A stretch of 63,360 nucleotides of DNA from Sphingomonadales bacterium (GTDB lineage: Bacteria; Pseudomonadota; Alphaproteobacteria; Sphingomonadales; Sphingomonadaceae), in the NCBI GenBank assembly GCA_013297725.1, contig JAAFIB010000008.1:1-63360 (forward strand), given 5' to 3'. The position numbers and the translations under genes were made by a program. Below are positions 1 through 9,375 of the stretch, piece after piece; the first letter of the stretch is position 1, and each line of letters starts with the position of its first letter. Under the pieces are notes generated by a model, which saw nothing but the letters and a program-made list of their open reading frames with translations, made no database searches and was not told where the DNA came from.

Positions 1-265
1 TCATGATCACCTGATACTGGTAATAATGCTGCAGCCGGTTGGGGTTTTCGCCATAGCGGCCATCGGTCGGACGGCGGCTGGGCTGCACATAGGCGGCGTT
101 CCAGTGATCGGGGCCAAGCGCGCGCAGAGTGGTGGCGGGATGGAATGTCCCTGCGCCCACGCGCATATCATAAGGTTGCAATATGACGCAGCCCTGCTTG
201 CCCCAATAATCATGGAGGGTCAGGATTAGGTCTTGAAAGGTCAGAGGTTCGCCTGTTGATTTCAT
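1..265 (-). CDS. glyQ: Glycyl-tRNA synthetase alpha subunit, 5' part
   Basis: The first 88 residues of the alpha chain of heterotetrameric glycyl-tRNA synthetase, which charges tRNA-Gly in the cytoplasm. The frame opens with ATG at 265 ([17 protein letters not shown]) and runs off the left edge. Diagnostic stretches are [34 protein letters not shown] and [20 protein letters not shown], all near-invariant in GlyQ. The gene diverges from rpsM across about 300 bp. The identification is secure. The rest of the gene and its usual partner glyS lie outside the window. Confidence 0.95.
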   Translation of the reverse strand, partial: MKSTGEPLTFQDLILTLHDYWGKQGCVILQPYDMRVGAGTFHPATTLRALGPDHWNAAYVQPSRRPTDGRYGENPNRLQHYYQYQVIM

Positions 266-394
266 AAGTCTCTCGGCCCAGCCCCTTGGCGGGAAAGCGC
301 GTTCAAATCAACCCGCTTGACGAAAGCGTATCTTTCGTTTGAACAGCAGATTACGCTAAAGTTGTTCAGGTCGCGTGCTTGACAGTCCCCATGC

Positions 395-423
395 TTGACA
401 GCCAGCCGTGCAAACAGTAATAA
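395..423 (+). promoter_or_regulatory. Sigma-70 type promoter of the rpsM operon
   Basis: TTGACA at 395-400 is followed after exactly 17 bases by TAATAA at 418-423, close to the consensus housekeeping promoter. A second TTGACA lies just upstream at 379-384. It points toward rpsM, leaving a leader of roughly 130 nt. The rest of the 266-561 gap holds no recognisable gene; a glyQ promoter must also lie here but was not resolved. Confidence 0.6.
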
Positions 424-561
424 ACATCATCCGAATACTGGTAAAGCCAGCAGCACATACGTGTGCCAGCTGGTTTTTCTGCGTTTTCGGCCCATTCACC
501 ACGCTATGAGATAGGCGTTCCCCGATTCGCGGAACCCTGTGGAGCAGGAGTTAAATTAAGT

Positions 562-930
562 ATGGCACGTATTGCCGGGGTCAATCTCCCCACTAACAAA
601 CGAGTGATTATTGCGCTCACCTATATCCATGGCATCGGTCGCACCAAAGCGGTCGAAATTGCCAACAAGCTGGAAATCGATCACGCTCGCCGTGTTCAGG
701 ACCTTTCGGATGCCGAAGTTCTGAAACTGCGCGAAACGATTGATGCCGACCACACCGTTGAAGGTGATCTGCGCCGGACAGTGTCGATGAACATCAAGCG
801 TTTGATGGACCTCGCCTGCTATCGCGGTCTTCGCCATCGTAAAGGTCTGCCTGTCCGCGGCCAGCGCACGCATACAAATGCGCGCACACGCAAGGGCAAG
901 TCCAAAGCGATCGCCGGTAAGAAAAAATAA
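562..930 (+). CDS. rpsM: 30S ribosomal protein S13
   Basis: S13, 122 residues, sits in the head of the 30S subunit and contacts the P-site tRNA and the 50S bridge. The start [15 protein letters not shown] at 562 matches the family; a longer in-frame extension upstream to 463 is not conserved-looking. A purine-rich site (GGAGCAGGAG) lies about 10-20 bases upstream. The C-terminal segment [15 protein letters not shown] is the typical basic tail. First gene of the alpha operon, followed by rpsK after 72 bp. There is no secY/adk directly upstream. Confidence 0.97.
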   Translation: MARIAGVNLPTNKRVIIALTYIHGIGRTKAVEIANKLEIDHARRVQDLSDAEVLKLRETIDADHTVEGDLRRTVSMNIKRLMDLACYRGLRHRKGLPVRGQRTHTNARTRKGKSKAIAGKKK

Positions 931-1002
931 CGGTCCGGGGGACCGAGTATTTTTTCTCCGCCGAAGGCACACAACGGTTTTCAGTAGATTTAGGAATTCA
1001 CA

Positions 1003-1392
1003 ATGGCACGCGAACCTCAGCGCATTAAACGGCGCGAACGCAAAAACATTTCGGCTGGTGTGGCGCACGTCAACGCCAGCTTTAACAACACGATGATCAC
1101 AATCACCGATGCCCAGGGTAACACCATCAGCTGGTCCAGCGCCGGCACGATGGGTTTCAAAGGCAGCCGTAAATCGACGCCCTATGCCGCACAGGTTGCA
1201 GCAGAAGACGCCGGTAAGAAAGCTGCTGAACATGGCGTTCGGACGATTGAAGTCGAAGTCAAAGGCCCGGGTTCGGGTCGCGAGAGTGCATTGCGCGCTT
1301 TGCAGGCTGTAGGCTTTACGATCACTTCGATCCGCGATGTAACGTCGATACCGCATAATGGCGTTCGCCCGCCAAAGCGTCGCCGCGTTTAA
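1003..1392 (+). CDS. rpsK: 30S ribosomal protein S11
   Basis: S11, 129 residues, a platform protein of the 30S subunit near the mRNA exit. Family signatures are [20 protein letters not shown] and the C-terminal [10 protein letters not shown]. Length is normal. It lies between rpsM and rpoA in the usual alpha-operon order and is presumably co-transcribed from the promoter upstream of rpsM. A 110-bp spacer separates it from rpoA. Confidence 0.97.
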   Translation: MAREPQRIKRRERKNISAGVAHVNASFNNTMITITDAQGNTISWSSAGTMGFKGSRKSTPYAAQVAAEDAGKKAAEHGVRTIEVEVKGPGSGRESALRALQAVGFTITSIRDVTSIPHNGVRPPKRRRV

Positions 1393-1502
1393 TCGATTGA
1401 GTTCTCGGGCGTTGGTCATTCGGCCTTCGCCAAATCAGTTTTATCAGGCGATCCGGTACGGTGCACCAAAATGCCGGTTCCGCCCAACCCAAGGGGAAAT
1501 CC

Positions 1503-2564
1503 ATGTCCGTCAATCTTAAGAACTGGCAGGAATTGAAAAAGCCCGTGGGCCTTGAAGTAAAATCCGGTGGCGACAGCCGCCGCAAGGCCACTTTTGTTGC
1601 CGAGCCGCTTGAGCGTGGTTTTGGCCTGACGCTGGGTAACGCGCTGCGCCGTGTTCTCCTGTCGTCGCTGCAGGGCGCAGCCATTACCTCGATCAAGATC
1701 GAAAACGTGTTGCACGAATTCTCGTCGCTTGCTGGCGTGCGCGAAGACGTGACTGACATTGTGCTGAACATCAAACAGGTTGCCCTGAAGATGGAAGGCG
1801 AAGGTCCAAAGCGTATGCAGCTGTCGGCGACTGGTCCTGCTACGGTAAAGGCCGGTGACATTGCGGTTTCTGGCGACATCACTGTGATGAACCCTGACCT
1901 TGTCATCTGCCACCTTGATGACGGCGCAAGCTTCAACATGGAAATTACAGCGGACACTGGCAAAGGCTATGTCCCTGCTGTTGCTAACCGTCCAGCTGAT
2001 GCTCCCATCGGTCTGATCCCGGTTGACTCGCTGTATTCGCCTGTTCGCCAAGTTGCGTACAAGGTTGATAACGCGCGTATCGGCCAAGAGCTTGACTATG
2101 ACAAGTTGAACCTGACCGTTGAAACCGATGGCACAGTGACACCAGAAGACGCGGTCGCATATGCAGCGCGCATCCTTCAGGATCAGTTGCAAGTGTTCGT
2201 CCACTTTGAAGAAACTATGGCAGCATCCTCGCCGATGATCGGCATGGCAGCACCTTCGGCTTCTTCCGAAGAATCGGATGCGAACCAGCTGAACCGCTAT
2301 CTGTTGAAGAAAGTCGACGAGTTGGAATTGTCGGTTCGCAGCGCAAATTGCCTGAAGAACGACAACATCATCTACATCGGCGATCTGGTGCAAAAGAGCG
2401 AAGCAGAAATGCTGCGCACACCAAACTTTGGCCGCAAGTCCTTGAACGAAATTAAGGAAGTGCTGTCGTCAATGGGCCTGCGCCTTGGCATGGACATTCC
2501 AGGCTGGCCGCCAGAGAACATCGAAGAAATGGCCAAGAAGCTTGAGCAAGAGCTTTTGGGCTGA
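1503..2564 (+). CDS. rpoA: RNA polymerase alpha subunit
   Basis: Alpha subunit of RNA polymerase, 353 residues: an N-terminal dimerisation and assembly domain (about 1-235) and a C-terminal domain (about 260-330) that contacts UP elements and activators. The start chosen is ATG 1503 ([14 protein letters not shown]), preceded by AAGGGGAAAT; a frame extension to 1461 lacks similarity. The motif [18 protein letters not shown] is the classic alpha signature, and [15 protein letters not shown] is the CTD helix region. Third gene of the alpha operon. Confidence 0.98.
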   Translation: MSVNLKNWQELKKPVGLEVKSGGDSRRKATFVAEPLERGFGLTLGNALRRVLLSSLQGAAITSIKIENVLHEFSSLAGVREDVTDIVLNIKQVALKMEGEGPKRMQLSATGPATVKAGDIAVSGDITVMNPDLVICHLDDGASFNMEITADTGKGYVPAVANRPADAPIGLIPVDSLYSPVRQVAYKVDNARIGQELDYDKLNLTVETDGTVTPEDAVAYAARILQDQLQVFVHFEETMAASSPMIGMAAPSASSEESDANQLNRYLLKKVDELELSVRSANCLKNDNIIYIGDLVQKSEAEMLRTPNFGRKSLNEIKEVLSSMGLRLGMDIPGWPPENIEEMAKKLEQELLG

Positions 2565-2674
2565 TCGTGATTATCCTCCCCGTTCGCGGGGAGGAAAACG
2601 GGAAAAGGGCCACCCGTTAAACGGCCTGGATTTGGGTACCTGACACGGCCCTTTTACGAACGAAGGAAGTAACT

Positions 2675-3091
2675 ATGCGCCATAAAGTTGGCTATCGTAA
2701 ATTGAACCGCACCAGCAGCCATCGTATTGCGATGCTGCGCAACATGGCGGCCTCGCTGATCAAGCATGAACAGATCACGACTGGCGTTGCCAAGGCAAAA
2801 GAACTGCGCCCCTATATCGAAAAGCTGATCACGCTGGCGAAAAAGGGTGGCTTGTCCAACCGTCGTCTTGCGCACAGCCGTTTGATGGACGACGCGCAAT
2901 TGGTGAAATTGTTTGAAGTGTTGGCTGAGCGGTACAAAGATCGCAATGGTGGCTATACCCGTATCATCAAAGCCGGTTTCCGTGCATCGGATGCCTCGGC
3001 AATGGCGATCATCGAACTCGTTGACCGCGACACCAGCGCAAAGGGCCAAGACAGCGGCCCTGTTGAAGCGGACCTAGACGAAGCGGCATAA
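2675..3091 (+). CDS. rplQ: 50S ribosomal protein L17
   Basis: L17, 138 residues, a 50S protein near the exit tunnel. It starts [20 protein letters not shown], the invariant L17 N terminus, and is preceded by a GAAGGAAG ribosome-binding site. The C terminus has a short acidic extension (after about residue 120), common in alphaproteobacteria. Last gene of the alpha operon, followed directly by a clear terminator. Confidence 0.97.
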   Translation: MRHKVGYRKLNRTSSHRIAMLRNMAASLIKHEQITTGVAKAKELRPYIEKLITLAKKGGLSNRRLAHSRLMDDAQLVKLFEVLAERYKDRNGGYTRIIKAGFRASDASAMAIIELVDRDTSAKGQDSGPVEADLDEAA

Positions 3092-3118
3092 GTAGTTACG
3101 TCTTGCATGAAATTTTAA

Positions 3119-3150
3119 GGGGCGGCATCCGAAGGGGTAGCCGCCCTTTT
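3119..3150 (+). terminator. Intrinsic terminator of the alpha operon
   Basis: GGGCGGC (3120-3126) pairs with GCCGCCC (3140-3146) across a 13-base loop and is followed by TTTT. It starts 28 bp after the rplQ stop codon. Confidence 0.85.
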
Positions 3151-3200
3151 CATAACTGGTCGCTATTTTTGGGGCTCACTATTCTAACCAGACCCACTTC

Positions 3201-3275
3201 GTCGCCCCGCACTTGATGCGGGGCTCGGCTTTTCGACGGCGCAGAAGCCAAACCCCGCATCAAGTGCGGGGCGAC
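3201..3275. repeat. Intergenic inverted repeat with 23-bp perfect arms
   Basis: The arms 3201-3223 (GTCGCCCCGCACTTGATGCG...) and 3253-3275 are perfect reverse complements. The 29-base centre also pairs partly (GGCTT with AAGCC), so the whole unit can fold as one long hairpin. It lies between the converging alpha operon and the DUF6929-like gene. It resembles the dispersed intergenic repeats common in sphingomonad genomes and has no coding potential. Confidence 0.8.
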
Positions 3276-3298
3276 GGTTGAGTGAGTGAAGTAGTGTT

Positions 3299-4162
3299 TT
3301 AGAAATCCAGCGTCGCCAAATACAGCGACGAGGGCGTGTCAGGATCATCGGCATCGGACACGCACAACAACTCGATACCTGTTGCTGTGTTATTTGCGCT
3401 GATACCCTCAATTTTCAGCGTCGGCTCTAGCGGTTCAATCCGGACTACATCCAGATTGGCATCCAACATGATGATCGCAGCGCCTAAGATATCGCCATCG
3501 GCATAGCTATCGTCAGTGACCTCGGCGACTGCGGAGAGCAGAAACCGGCCGTCATCCAATGAACAGGCGTCAGTGACGGTCAATGGCACGCCGTCGATCA
3601 TCGGCAATGCGAGTGTTTTGACCAAAGTAACTTGGGCGGCTTCATCGCCTGTCACCGCCGCCAGTGCTGTTTCAAATATGCAGGTTTCCAGATTTTGCAT
3701 ATTACCGCGATTGAACAGCAACAGCCGGTCCCCGCGCAGGACCGCGCCTTCAAGATTGATCTCGGCCACCAAAGGGGCAAGGGCGGCGTATAGCGGTTGC
3801 AGGTCGATGACATTCACGCCTTTGCTATCAAGGTCGATTATCGCTCCGCGCATCCGCTGCGGGGTGGAGCCGGAGCCCATGGCGCAAACCTGTCTGCTTT
3901 CCGGCAGCCTGAACAGTATTTCAAAATCCGGTTTCAGCTTTTTGCGCAGCTTCTTTTTGCGCGGCAGATCACCCGGCAACAACCGCAATAGGCGACCCGG
4001 CCCGTCGTCATTTTCATCGAATAGCGCCAGATGCTGCTCATCATCGCCGACCACGCACAACGTCTCGCCGACTTGCACCAGCCCGCTTGCAGCGGAGAGG
4101 AAAGAATGCCCTGACGCCATCGGATCAGTGACGTTCAAATATCGGATATGAGTTAATTGCAT
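3299..4162 (-). CDS. DUF6929-like hypothetical protein
   Basis: A 287-residue soluble protein with no signal peptide. It has repeated beta-strand-like segments such as GETLCVVGDDEQHLALF, MRGAIIDLDSKGVNVIDL and GAVLRGDRLLLFNRGN, suggesting a beta-propeller. From memory it resembles the family labelled DUF6929; that label is uncertain and no function is known. It begins at ATG 4162 and is transcribed away from the prolyl oligopeptidase gene. No catalytic motif is evident. Confidence 0.6.
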   Translation of the reverse strand: MQLTHIRYLNVTDPMASGHSFLSAASGLVQVGETLCVVGDDEQHLALFDENDDGPGRLLRLLPGDLPRKKKLRKKLKPDFEILFRLPESRQVCAMGSGSTPQRMRGAIIDLDSKGVNVIDLQPLYAALAPLVAEINLEGAVLRGDRLLLFNRGNMQNLETCIFETALAAVTGDEAAQVTLVKTLALPMIDGVPLTVTDACSLDDGRFLLSAVAEVTDDSYADGDILGAAIIMLDANLDVVRIEPLEPTLKIEGISANNTATGIELLCVSDADDPDTPSSLYLATLDF

Positions 4163-4258
4163 GATCAGCGCATAGCATATTTACCCCCTTGGCCTGCAAG
4201 TTTTGCCGCACTAGGTTGCGAGCAATATTGTTACGGGTCGAGAGAGGATTACGTCCCC

Positions 4259-6583
4259 ATGCGTGTTGCGTTTTTGCTTAGTGTTGCTGCCGTGAGTGTC
4301 ACCGTTCCAGCTTTCGCTGCCGCCGATGTTGAGCAGATGGCTAATCCTATGACAATAAAAATCTCGAAAGAATGTGCAGAGAAGCTGATACGGAAAGTTG
4401 AAGAAAACCCTCAAATCTTCGCTGCGCCAGTAAAAGCAATGCCGGATACAGGTCATGAATGTGTAGGCTATCCGGTTACACGCAAGACCGATGTCGTAGA
4501 AGAGCAGTTTGGTGTAAAGGTTGCCGACCCCTATCGCTGGCTAGAGGATGATGTTCGCACCAGCAAAGATGTAGCTGATTGGGTTGAGGCGCAAAAATAT
4601 GTCGCTGACGGTTATCTCGACACTCTTCCTGGTACCAAGCCACTCGCCGCGAAAATGAAGACGCTGTTCAATTATGAACGCTATAGCCTGCCCGATAAAG
4701 CGGGCGGGCAGTATTTCTTTACCAAGAATGACGGGCTGCAAAACCAGTCGGTGCTGTATGTGCGTAAAGGGCTGAAAGGCAAAGACCGCGTGCTGATTGA
4801 TCCCAACACATGGGCAAAGGACGGCGCGACTGCGCTGGATAGCTGGGTCGCGTCAAAGAACGGCAGACTGATGGCCTATTCGATTCAGGATGGCGGGTCG
4901 GATTGGCGGACGATCAAAGTGCTGGATGTCGCAACGGGCAAGCCGCTTTCTGATGAAATCAAATGGGCCAAATTCACCAATATCGCTTGGGTGGGGAATG
5001 AAGGCTTTCTCTATTCGCGCTTTGCCGAGCCGAAAGAGGGCGCAGCGTTCCAGCAGCTGAATTTCAACCAGACGGTGTATTTCCACAAAATCGGCACGCC
5101 GCAAAGCGCCGATCAGGTGGTCTATGCGACGCCAGATCGCAAAGAGTTGGGGCATACAGCGGAGGTGACGCAAGACGGCAAGTGGGTGTTGTTGACTAGC
5201 TCGTCGGGGACCGATGATAAGTATGAGTTGAATTTGATTCCGCTCGGCAAAAAGCGGGAATGGAAGGCGCAGCCACTCGTCAGCGGCCTGAATTACGATT
5301 GGCAGCTCGTAGAAGGAATTGGCAATTCGCTTTACTTCGTCACAAACAAAGACGCCCCTAAGCTGCGGGTCATGAAGTTCGACCTATCTAAAAAAATTCC
5401 GGTTGATTGTATAAAAGTTGGGGATGAAATTGATTGCGGCGAAGGTCCACGGGAAGTTTTTGGGCAATATGACGTAATCCCCGAACGGGCCGAAACGCTC
5501 TCCCGCGCGCAGATAGTCGGCGACCGGCTGGTGTTGTCCTATCTGAAAGACGCTGCCTCTATGGCGATGATGACGGATCTTGCCGGTAAGCCGGTGCAAC
5601 AGATTGCCCTGAACAACATCGGCACTGCCAGCGGTTTTGGCGGCAAGCCGGGCGATCCTGAAACCTTCTACAGCTTTTCCAGCTTTAATCAGCCGGGGGC
5701 GATTTATCGGTTTGATTCGCGCACCGGCAAATCGGCGCCCTTTGCGCTGCCGAAATTGAGTTTCAAGCCAGAGGATATTGCGCTTTCCCAAATATTCTAT
5801 CCCAGCAAAGACGGCACAAAAATCCCGATGTTCATTGTCCACAAAAAGGGACTGGATGTATCAAAAGGTGCACCGACGATCCTCTATGGCTATGGCGGCT
5901 TCAACGTCTCGTCGCTGCCGGGGTATAGCGCGACGCGGATGGCGTGGATTCAATCAGGCGGCGTTTTTGCGCTCGCCAATTTGCGCGGCGGCGGCGAATA
6001 TGGAAAGCCTTGGCACGATGCCGGCCGCTTGTTGAACAAACAAAACGTCTTTGATGATTTCATCGCCGCGGGCGAATATCTGGTGGCAAAGGGGATTACT
6101 ACCAAAGGCAAACTCGCTGTTGAAGGCCGCTCCAACGGCGGCTTGCTGGTCGGTGCGGTTGTGAACCAGCGGCCAGACCTGTTTGCAGCAGGGCATGCGG
6201 CGGTGGGTGTGATGGACATGCTGCGCTTTGATCGCTTCACCGCTGGGCGTTACTGGGTCGATGACTATGGCTATCCGAACAAAGAAGCCGATTTCAAAAA
6301 CCTGCTGTCCTACTCGCCCTATCACAACATCAAAACCGGGGTGCAATATCCAGCGGTAATTGTCTCCACCGCCGATACCGATGACCGCGTAGTTCCGGGC
6401 CATAGCTTTAAATATGTCAGCGCGTTGCAAGCAGCGGACACCGGCGACAAGCCAAAGATCATTCGCATTGAAACACGGGCAGGGCATGGGTCGGGCAAGC
6501 CGACGGACAAGTTGATCGAGGAGTATTCCGAAATCTATGCGTTTCTGGCGAAGTGGACGGGGATGGAGTTTCCGGCCAACTAG
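4259..6583 (+). CDS. Secreted prolyl oligopeptidase family serine peptidase (S9A)
   Basis: A 774-residue S9A peptidase that probably cleaves short proline-containing peptides in the periplasm. ATG 4259 is preferred because it opens a signal peptide (MRVAFLLSVAAVSVTVPAFA) after AGAGAGGA; the frame could extend to 4157. The N-terminal beta-propeller is followed by an alpha/beta hydrolase domain with Ser625 in GRSNGGLL, the DDR motif at 708-710 carrying the catalytic Asp, and His743 in RAGHGSG. Oddities are a cysteine-containing N-terminal segment (Cys39, Cys68) and a propeller insertion with Cys384 and Cys393, possible disulfides. Monocistronic. Confidence 0.92.
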   Translation: MRVAFLLSVAAVSVTVPAFAAADVEQMANPMTIKISKECAEKLIRKVEENPQIFAAPVKAMPDTGHECVGYPVTRKTDVVEEQFGVKVADPYRWLEDDVRTSKDVADWVEAQKYVADGYLDTLPGTKPLAAKMKTLFNYERYSLPDKAGGQYFFTKNDGLQNQSVLYVRKGLKGKDRVLIDPNTWAKDGATALDSWVASKNGRLMAYSIQDGGSDWRTIKVLDVATGKPLSDEIKWAKFTNIAWVGNEGFLYSRFAEPKEGAAFQQLNFNQTVYFHKIGTPQSADQVVYATPDRKELGHTAEVTQDGKWVLLTSSSGTDDKYELNLIPLGKKREWKAQPLVSGLNYDWQLVEGIGNSLYFVTNKDAPKLRVMKFDLSKKIPVDCIKVGDEIDCGEGPREVFGQYDVIPERAETLSRAQIVGDRLVLSYLKDAASMAMMTDLAGKPVQQIALNNIGTASGFGGKPGDPETFYSFSSFNQPGAIYRFDSRTGKSAPFALPKLSFKPEDIALSQIFYPSKDGTKIPMFIVHKKGLDVSKGAPTILYGYGGFNVSSLPGYSATRMAWIQSGGVFALANLRGGGEYGKPWHDAGRLLNKQNVFDDFIAAGEYLVAKGITTKGKLAVEGRSNGGLLVGAVVNQRPDLFAAGHAAVGVMDMLRFDRFTAGRYWVDDYGYPNKEADFKNLLSYSPYHNIKTGVQYPAVIVSTADTDDRVVPGHSFKYVSALQAADTGDKPKIIRIETRAGHGSGKPTDKLIEEYSEIYAFLAKWTGMEFPAN

Positions 6584-6765
6584 CCGTTGGTTCATGCGAC
6601 GAGGCAGTGCGAAGTTTTGGTTTGAAAGAAAGAAGATGAAAAAGAAATAAGCGGTTGGTTTAGGTTTGGCACAATGTGTCCAGCTTTCGCCGTTCACTTT
6701 TTCTTATTTTTCTTATTTCTTCTGACCAAATAATTGCACAATCCTACAATCAGGGAGCGGCGTAA

Positions 6766-7413
6766 ATGGCGACAACAGCATGGCATCCACGTCCCGCCAG
6801 CTGGTGGGAGCGGCACATGGTCCCGCGGCTTATCGGCTGTGCCTGTGCGCAGCCGCAGATCATGAAAGCGCGCAGCAGGATTGTGCCGCAAGCATCGGGC
6901 GATGTGCTGGAGCTTGGCTGCGGCGGCGGCATCAACATGGCGTTCTTTGATCCCACAAAGATCACCAGCTTTTCAGGTGTAGATCCGTCGCCTGCTTTGC
7001 TGGAACGTAGCCGCGAGGCGGCACAAGCCATTGGGTTGGAGGCGGATATTCGCGGCGGCGTGGGCGAGGCGTTGCCATTTGCGGATGCCAGTTTCGACAC
7101 TGTGCTAATTACGTTTACGTTGTGTTCGGTGGACGACCAAGCACAGGTGCTATCCGAAATGCGACGCGTCCTTCGCCCCGGCGGCAAAGCCTTGTTCCTT
7201 GAACATGGCGGCGCGCCGGATGCATCGGTGCAGAAATGGCAGCGGCGGATTGAACCGATATGGAAACGCATCGGCGGCGGCTGCCACCTGACCCGCGAAA
7301 TCACCGGTGCTTATGAGAAGGCTGGCTTCAAAATTGCCCGCGCAGACAAAGGCTATATGCCAAAATCACCGCGCCCATTCAGCTGGATCGAATGGGGCGA
7401 AGCGCGGGTTTGA
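6766..7413 (+). CDS. Class I SAM-dependent methyltransferase
   Basis: A 215-residue methyltransferase. The SAM-binding motif I is VLELGCGGGINMAFF near residue 48, and the motif IV region reads FDTVLITFTLCSVDD. The post-I region and the MRRVLRPGGKALFLEHG segment resemble UbiE/METTL7-like methyltransferases. The substrate cannot be deduced. An AGGGAGCGG site lies upstream of ATG 6766. The 180-bp gap before it is AT-rich and shows nothing else. It is a single gene with no functional link to its neighbours. Confidence 0.85.
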   Translation: MATTAWHPRPASWWERHMVPRLIGCACAQPQIMKARSRIVPQASGDVLELGCGGGINMAFFDPTKITSFSGVDPSPALLERSREAAQAIGLEADIRGGVGEALPFADASFDTVLITFTLCSVDDQAQVLSEMRRVLRPGGKALFLEHGGAPDASVQKWQRRIEPIWKRIGGGCHLTREITGAYEKAGFKIARADKGYMPKSPRPFSWIEWGEARV

Positions 7414-7477
7414 GGCTTTATCTTTCCGTAACTTTATCATGTCGATATACGAATAAGGGTCAACAGGGAGAGATCGA

Positions 7478-8869
7478 GTGGGGCGCACAGTATTGAAGAT
7501 AGCGGTCATCGCAGGGATGGCTGTAACGGCGCCGTTTTTGGCCCATGCTGCGCCGGTTTTAGCGCCGAAAAACAACCCGCCAGAGCTTCCGCAAAAAGCA
7601 ATTGAAACGCCACCCGAGGACGAAGATCTTCTCCCGCTCCCGATGAAGGAGGCTCCTCCGCTCTTAGTGAAGCAAGATGAGCCGCGGATGATGGAAGCGT
7701 TGCCGCCTAAACTTGCGGATCCCGGCAGCTACCGGACAGACATTCATGTCTCAAAAGACGGGACGACGATACAGCTGGTCGGCATGATAACCGACGGCGT
7801 TTCGCGCCGATTGAACGAAGTGCTGCGTCAAAACCCGAATGTCCGCACGCTGGTTTTAACCTCAGAGGGCGGTATCCTAGTTGAAGGTTCGGCGTTGGCG
7901 CATATCGTCCGCAAACATAATCTGAACACGCATGTCGAATTTCTGTGCGCTTCGGCATGCACCTTTCCGCTATTGGCGGGTAAGGCTCGTTCGATAGCAC
8001 CCGGTGCTTTGATCGGGTTTCATCAGGCCTCGAATGGGTTTCCGCTCTATGCACCGGCAGGGACATCGACAGCGGATGAAGCTGGCAACCTGATGATGCA
8101 AGCGTTCTATACCAAAGCAAGTCTAAGCCAGCCGTTTATGGACAAAGCGTTATCAACGCCGCCAGGCGATTTGTGGTTTCCCGATACGTCCATGTTGCAG
8201 GCAAATTCTGTCGTTACTCGTATTGCGCGGCCTGCCGAATTTCCGATGGCAATCGGGGAATGGCCAACATCGGCTGCTTATATTAGCGATTTAGAGAACG
8301 ATCCGCTTTGGGCTATGGCGCGCAGCGGTAAATTCAAACATTATCAAATGGCGGCAGCTGCGGGCTGGATTTTGGCGGCATCGGGCAAGTCCAAATTTGC
8401 CGTCACCCAATCGGCACGCAGTTTTTTGGTTCGCCGGTTGTTGAGCGATGCCCCTGCATATTCCGATGATTTGCTGATGGAGTATATCGGTACAGAAATG
8501 CAGATATGGAAAGAGCTCGGCTATAACTACAATCTGGACTGCGATGCATTTGGGTTGCGTTTTCCGGTCTCTTATCCGCTCGATGCAGAACAAAAAAAGC
8601 GACAGCTGGCCATTTTTAGAAAGATGATTGTAATACCGGCTGATCTGCCAATGCCTGACAGTACGGCGCGCGCCGCAGCGCAAGCAGATATGATGGAATT
8701 TTGGGGGCAGATCATCGCAGAGGGATCCTTTTCTACGTATAATGTGGCACCAAATTTCTGCCGCGAGCCGCGCCAGTATTACGAAGAAATAGAGAGCCTC
8801 CCAACGGCTGAACGTGTCAAGTTGCTGCGTAGCCTGTTGCTGATACAATCCATCGGGCTGCGTGCGTAA
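7478..8869 (+). CDS. Periplasmic ClpP/crotonase-like protein (COG3904 type)
   Basis: A 463-residue exported protein starting at GTG 7478 after CAGGGAGAG, with a signal peptide ending about AHAA. A Pro/Glu-rich linker (about 30-75) follows, then a ClpP-like fold: VRTLVLTSEGGILVEGSALAH, CASACTFPLLAGKARSIA (the serine of ASAC in the nucleophile position) and GALIGFHQA. This pattern is seen in COG3904-type predicted periplasmic proteins, whose substrates are unknown. The C-terminal 230 residues look helical and have no recognised domain. Monocistronic. Confidence 0.75.
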   Translation: MGRTVLKIAVIAGMAVTAPFLAHAAPVLAPKNNPPELPQKAIETPPEDEDLLPLPMKEAPPLLVKQDEPRMMEALPPKLADPGSYRTDIHVSKDGTTIQLVGMITDGVSRRLNEVLRQNPNVRTLVLTSEGGILVEGSALAHIVRKHNLNTHVEFLCASACTFPLLAGKARSIAPGALIGFHQASNGFPLYAPAGTSTADEAGNLMMQAFYTKASLSQPFMDKALSTPPGDLWFPDTSMLQANSVVTRIARPAEFPMAIGEWPTSAAYISDLENDPLWAMARSGKFKHYQMAAAAGWILAASGKSKFAVTQSARSFLVRRLLSDAPAYSDDLLMEYIGTEMQIWKELGYNYNLDCDAFGLRFPVSYPLDAEQKKRQLAIFRKMIVIPADLPMPDSTARAAAQADMMEFWGQIIAEGSFSTYNVAPNFCREPRQYYEEIESLPTAERVKLLRSLLLIQSIGLRA

Positions 8870-8927
8870 AAACTTGACATATTCAGTTTGTTCTAGTAAT
8901 GTTCTTGTTTGATTGAGGAGTGATTCG

Positions 8928-9302
8928 ATGATTGGCTATGTAACCCTTGGAACCAATGACCTTGCCCGCGCCGCCAAATTTTATGACGCGATTGCCGCGG
9001 AAATGGGCACGGGCCGGATGATGGATTTTGAAACTTTTATAGCATGGGGAACACCGGGCGGCGGTGCAGGCATTGGCCTTACCAAACCCGCCGATGGCAA
9101 TGCAGCAACTGTCGGCAATGGCGTGATGGTTGCGCTGGAGGCAAAGGATAAGGCGCAGGTGCATAAGCTGCATGAGATCGCACTCGCCAACGGCGGTAGC
9201 TGCGAAGGCCCGCCAGGACCGCGCGGTGATGCTTTCTACGCGGGCTATTTCCGCGACCCCGATGGCAATAAGCTCAACGCATTTTTGATGACGCAAGGGT
9301 GA
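8928..9302 (+). CDS. VOC (glyoxalase/bleomycin resistance) family protein
   Basis: A 124-residue single-domain VOC protein: MIGYVTLGTNDLARAAKFYD at the N terminus and FRDPDGNKLNAF at the C terminus. ATG 8928 follows GAGGAG at 8915-8920. VOC proteins are metal-dependent enzymes or binding proteins that act as dimers; the substrate cannot be told from sequence. It lies between a ClpP-like gene and alkaline phosphatase with no evident operon link. Confidence 0.88.
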   Translation: MIGYVTLGTNDLARAAKFYDAIAAEMGTGRMMDFETFIAWGTPGGGAGIGLTKPADGNAATVGNGVMVALEAKDKAQVHKLHEIALANGGSCEGPPGPRGDAFYAGYFRDPDGNKLNAFLMTQG

Positions 9303-9375
9303 TTTCGCTAAATTGTCATTCGCCAATGCAACACGTACTGTGAAGACTTCGCAGCTTTGATTTGGGGACGATGAC

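Noticed and set aside
556-1419. Long minus-strand frame opposite rpsM and rpsK
   Set aside because: It is the antisense shadow of two certain ribosomal genes and has no ribosome-binding site or family similarity.
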